7,575 nt of DNA from Kiritimatiellia bacterium (lineage in GTDB: Bacteria; Verrucomicrobiota; Kiritimatiellia; RFP12; UBA1067): assembly GCA_016302985.1 (NCBI GenBank), contig JAEDMN010000165.1, positions 1 through 7,575 of the forward strand, given 5' to 3'. The notes beneath the pieces were generated by a model that was not told the DNA's origin, ran no database searches, and saw only the letters and a program-made list of their open reading frames with translations. Position numbers and translations under genes: made by a program. Numbering within the stretch: position 1 is the first letter of the stretch; each line of letters begins with the position of its first letter. Below are positions 5,772 to 7,575 of the stretch, piece after piece.

Positions 5772-7029
5772 GGGGCGTCTCTTCCCGCGTCGCGAGGTCC
5801 TTGAGCTTGGCCCGGCCCGCCGCGACGTCGTCGGGGCCGAGGAACACCGCCTTCGCGCAGGAGCTCGCCCCGGCGCGGGAGAAGAACTGCTTCGGCTTCG
5901 CCTTGCGCAGCGCGAGGTTGACGATCTCGCCCTCCGCGCGCAGCTTCGCCGCGAGGGCCAGCGCCGCGTCGCGCTGCTCCGGGAACATCCAGCCCACGTA
6001 CACGCCGCGCTTCGGCGCGGCCGCGTCGGCGCCGAGGCGCGCCTTCAGGAGCTCCGTCACGACCACGTCGCCGAACCCGAGGCCCACGGCCGTCGCGGGG
6101 TCGCCGCCGATCGTCGTGAGCAGGTTGTCGTAGCGCCCGCCGCCGAAGATCGCGCGGAACTCGCGCTGCGCGTCGAAGCACTCGAAGACGATGCCCGTGT
6201 AGTAGCTGAGGCCGCGGATGACGGAGATGTCGAACTCGAGGCACTCCGCGAAGCCCGCGATGCCCGCGAGGCGGAAGAGCTCGCGCAGCTGCGCGACCGC
6301 GGGCGAGCCGGCGCCCGCGAGCGCCTCGGCGGCGTCGAGCGTCTTCAGGTCCATGATCGCGAAGGTCGCCTTCACGCCCGCGTCGTCCACGCCCCCGTCG
6401 CGCAGCATCGCCGCGATCTCCTCGTCGGGCATCTTGCCGCGCTTGTCGAGCGCCAGGAAGACCTGCGCGTGCAGCGCCGCGGGGATGCCGCTCGCCGCGA
6501 GCAGCTCGGAGAGGAGCGCGCGGTTGGAGACGTGCACGCGGAAGTCGGCGTTCGTCAGGCCCATGCGGCGGAGCGCGTCGCACGCCGCGCCCAGCACCTC
6601 CACCTCCGCGAGCACGCTCTCCTCGCCCACGATGTCGCAGTTCCACTGGTAGTGCTCGCGCTTGCGGCCCTTCGTCATGCGCTCGTAGCGGAAGCACTGC
6701 GCGATCGTCGTCCACTTGATCGGGAACGCGAGGGAGCCCTGGCGCTGCGCGACCATGCGCGCGAGCGTGGGCGTCATCTCCGCGCGGAGCGCGATGTGGC
6801 GGTCGCTCTTGTCGCGGAAGTGGTAGATCTGCTCGCCCACCTCCTCGCCGGCCTTGCGCGCGAGGAGCTCGTAGCTCTCCACGACGCACGCGTCGTACGG
6901 CTCGAACCCGGCCGCCTCGCCGGCCGCGCGGAACGCGTCGAACACGCGGTTCCGCCACACCATGTCCTCGGGGTAGAAGTCCCGCATCCCGCGGGGCGCC
7001 TCGAAACTGATCTTCGTCTGCTCTTCCAT
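5761..7029 (-). CDS. hisS: Histidine--tRNA ligase
   Basis: HisRS is a cytoplasmic class II synthetase that charges tRNA-His. The 422-aa protein is full length (E. coli 424). Motif 1 region is APRGMRDFYPED (11-22). AEMTPTLARM (83-92) is part of the active site, and motif 2 is FRYERMTKGRKREHYQWN (113-130). The histidine-binding HisA segment is RGLSYYTGIVFE (272-283) with Arg272. Motif 3 region is GGGRYDNL (296-303) and GLGFG (316-320). The C-terminal anticodon-binding domain (about 342-422) ends in AKPKQFFSRAG and AAGRAKLKDLATREE. The GRKREHYQWN form of motif 2 and YYTGIVFE recall plant organellar HisRS more than E. coli HisRS (GRYRQFHQ). ATG at 7029 follows a GGAAGAGAG ribosome site. The gene lies 24 nt after proS and overlaps the next gene by 11 nt. 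HisZ is unlikely because the histidyl-tRNA active-site motifs are intact. Confidence 0.97.
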   Translation of the reverse strand: MEEQTKISFEAPRGMRDFYPEDMVWRNRVFDAFRAAGEAAGFEPYDACVVESYELLARKAGEEVGEQIYHFRDKSDRHIALRAEMTPTLARMVAQRQGSLAFPIKWTTIAQCFRYERMTKGRKREHYQWNCDIVGEESVLAEVEVLGAACDALRRMGLTNADFRVHVSNRALLSELLAASGIPAALHAQVFLALDKRGKMPDEEIAAMLRDGGVDDAGVKATFAIMDLKTLDAAEALAGAGSPAVAQLRELFRLAGIAGFAECLEFDISVIRGLSYYTGIVFECFDAQREFRAIFGGGRYDNLLTTIGGDPATAVGLGFGDVVVTELLKARLGADAAAPKRGVYVGWMFPEQRDAALALAAKLRAEGEIVNLALRKAKPKQFFSRAGASSCAKAVFLGPDDVAAGRAKLKDLATREETPLEL

Positions 7030-7031
7030 CG

Positions 7032-7040
7032 CTCTCTTCC
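7032..7040 (-). promoter_or_regulatory. Ribosome binding site of hisS
   Basis: GGAAGAGAG on the minus strand lies in the 24-nt proS-hisS gap, with the GGA about 8 bases before the ATG at 7029. It supports this start, and the gap has no room for a separate promoter. Confidence 0.65.
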
Positions 7041-7053
7041 GTTGAGGCGGTCC

Positions 7054-7575
7054 TCAGACCGCCAGCAGCTCCCGGATCGCGGCCACGGCGTCCGCCGGGG
7101 CGACGATCTTCATGGCCTCCTTCGGGTCGCGGCGCGCCTTCACCTCGACGCCGCCCTTCGCCAGGCCCTTCGCGCCGACCACCACGCGCACCGTGAAGCC
7201 GATGAGGTCCGCGTCCTTGAACTTGACGCCGGGACGCTCCTCGCGGTCGTCCACGATCACGTCCACGCCCTGCGCCTCGAGGCCGGCCTCGAGCTCCTCC
7301 GCGACCTTCGCCACGGCCGCGTCCTTCGGGTCGAGCAGGTCGATCACGACCTGGAACGGCGCCACGCTCGCCGGCCACACGATGCCGTCCTTGTCGTGGC
7401 TCTGCTCGATCACGGCCTGCACGGTGCGGCTCACGCCGATGCCGTAGCAGCCCATGACCATGACCTTCTCCTTGAGGTCGTCCGTCTTGTAGACGGCGTT
7501 GAAGGCGTCCGTGTACTTCGTGCCGAGCTTGAAGACGTGCCCGACCTCGATGCCGCGCTTGATGACCATCGGCTT
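7054..7575 (-). CDS. proS: Proline--tRNA ligase, C-terminal fragment (gene runs off the right edge)
   Basis: ProRS is a cytoplasmic class II synthetase that charges tRNA-Pro. Only the last 173 codons are present, with reading frame open to the window edge. The fragment begins in the catalytic core at RGIEVGHVFKLGTKY, followed by class II motif 3 MGCYGIGVSR (41-50 of the fragment) with its ATP-contacting arginine, and IVWPASVAPFQVV. The anticodon-binding domain (about 70-173) contains DVIVDDREERPGVKFKDADL and VVGAKGLAKGGVEVKARR. The direct end at LLAV, without the zinc-binding tail of eukaryote/archaeal-type enzymes, fits the bacterial type with an editing insertion, but that insertion would lie outside the window. 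The TGA is 24 nt before hisS, so the two synthetases are probably co-transcribed. Confidence 0.96.
   Translation of the reverse strand, partial: KPMVIKRGIEVGHVFKLGTKYTDAFNAVYKTDDLKEKVMVMGCYGIGVSRTVQAVIEQSHDKDGIVWPASVAPFQVVIDLLDPKDAAVAKVAEELEAGLEAQGVDVIVDDREERPGVKFKDADLIGFTVRVVVGAKGLAKGGVEVKARRDPKEAMKIVAPADAVAAIRELLAV

Noticed and set aside
4509..5804. Plus-strand open frame opposite the Sel1 and methyltransferase genes
   Set aside because: Arg/Ala-rich shadow; the minus strand here has clear Sel1 repeats and methyltransferase motifs.
7030..7053. Promoter or T-box leader for hisS
   Set aside because: The 24-nt gap is far too short, and only a ribosome site is visible.
5768..7378. Minus-strand open frame across the hisS/proS junction
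   Set aside because: Out-of-frame Arg-rich shadow of two certain synthetase genes.

Overview
This is a GC-rich bacterial chromosomal window in which every supported gene lies on the minus strand, so transcription runs from right (7575) to left (1). The content is housekeeping: aminoacyl-tRNA synthetases, branched-chain and aromatic amino-acid biosynthesis, amino-sugar catabolism and translation. There are no mobile elements, CRISPR arrays or phage genes. The organism cannot be named from the sequence. High GC, a HisRS whose motif 2 resembles the plant-organelle form, and a secreted Sel1-repeat protein would suit an uncultured PVC-type bacterium (for example the Kiritimatiellota/Lentisphaerota area), but this is a low-confidence inference.

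Layout in transcription order: proS (3' end only, 7575-7054), hisS (7029-5761), a small class I methyltransferase-like gene (5771-5163, TTG start), an exported Sel1-repeat protein (5159-4029), ilvB (4032-2299), a very short ilvN that is only an ACT domain (2302-2048), aroE (2032-1142), nagB (1082-297), then a promoter (277-249), tRNA-Thr(GGU) (225-150) and the first 37 codons of tuf (111-1). The genes from proS to aroE are very tightly packed. Gaps are 24 nt or less, there is an 11-nt overlap at hisS/methyltransferase, and there are two ATGA overlaps (Sel1/ilvB and ilvB/ilvN). They look like one translationally coupled operon. A perfect 7-bp hairpin with an imperfect T-tract overlaps the aroE stop and separates nagB partially from the rest. 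A second palindrome with T6 at the nagB stop is a weak terminator candidate. A strong sigma70-type promoter then drives tRNA-Thr plus tuf, the same neighbour pair as thrT-tufB in E. coli.

How the genes fit together: ilvB and ilvN form acetolactate synthase, the first common step of valine/leucine/isoleucine synthesis. aroE supplies shikimate. The synthetases charge tRNAs with Pro and His. nagB feeds glucosamine-6-phosphate into glycolysis. The points most worth a second look are the AroE cofactor site (ADLD where NADP-type enzymes carry NRT, suggesting NAD(H) use), the predicted secreted Sel1 protein and the odd methyltransferase locked between hisS and ilvB by overlaps, the plant-organelle-like HisRS motifs, the minimal IlvN, and NagB lacking the allosteric lysine. 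I found no clearly new multi-gene system; the Sel1/methyltransferase pair is the only part without an assignable function.
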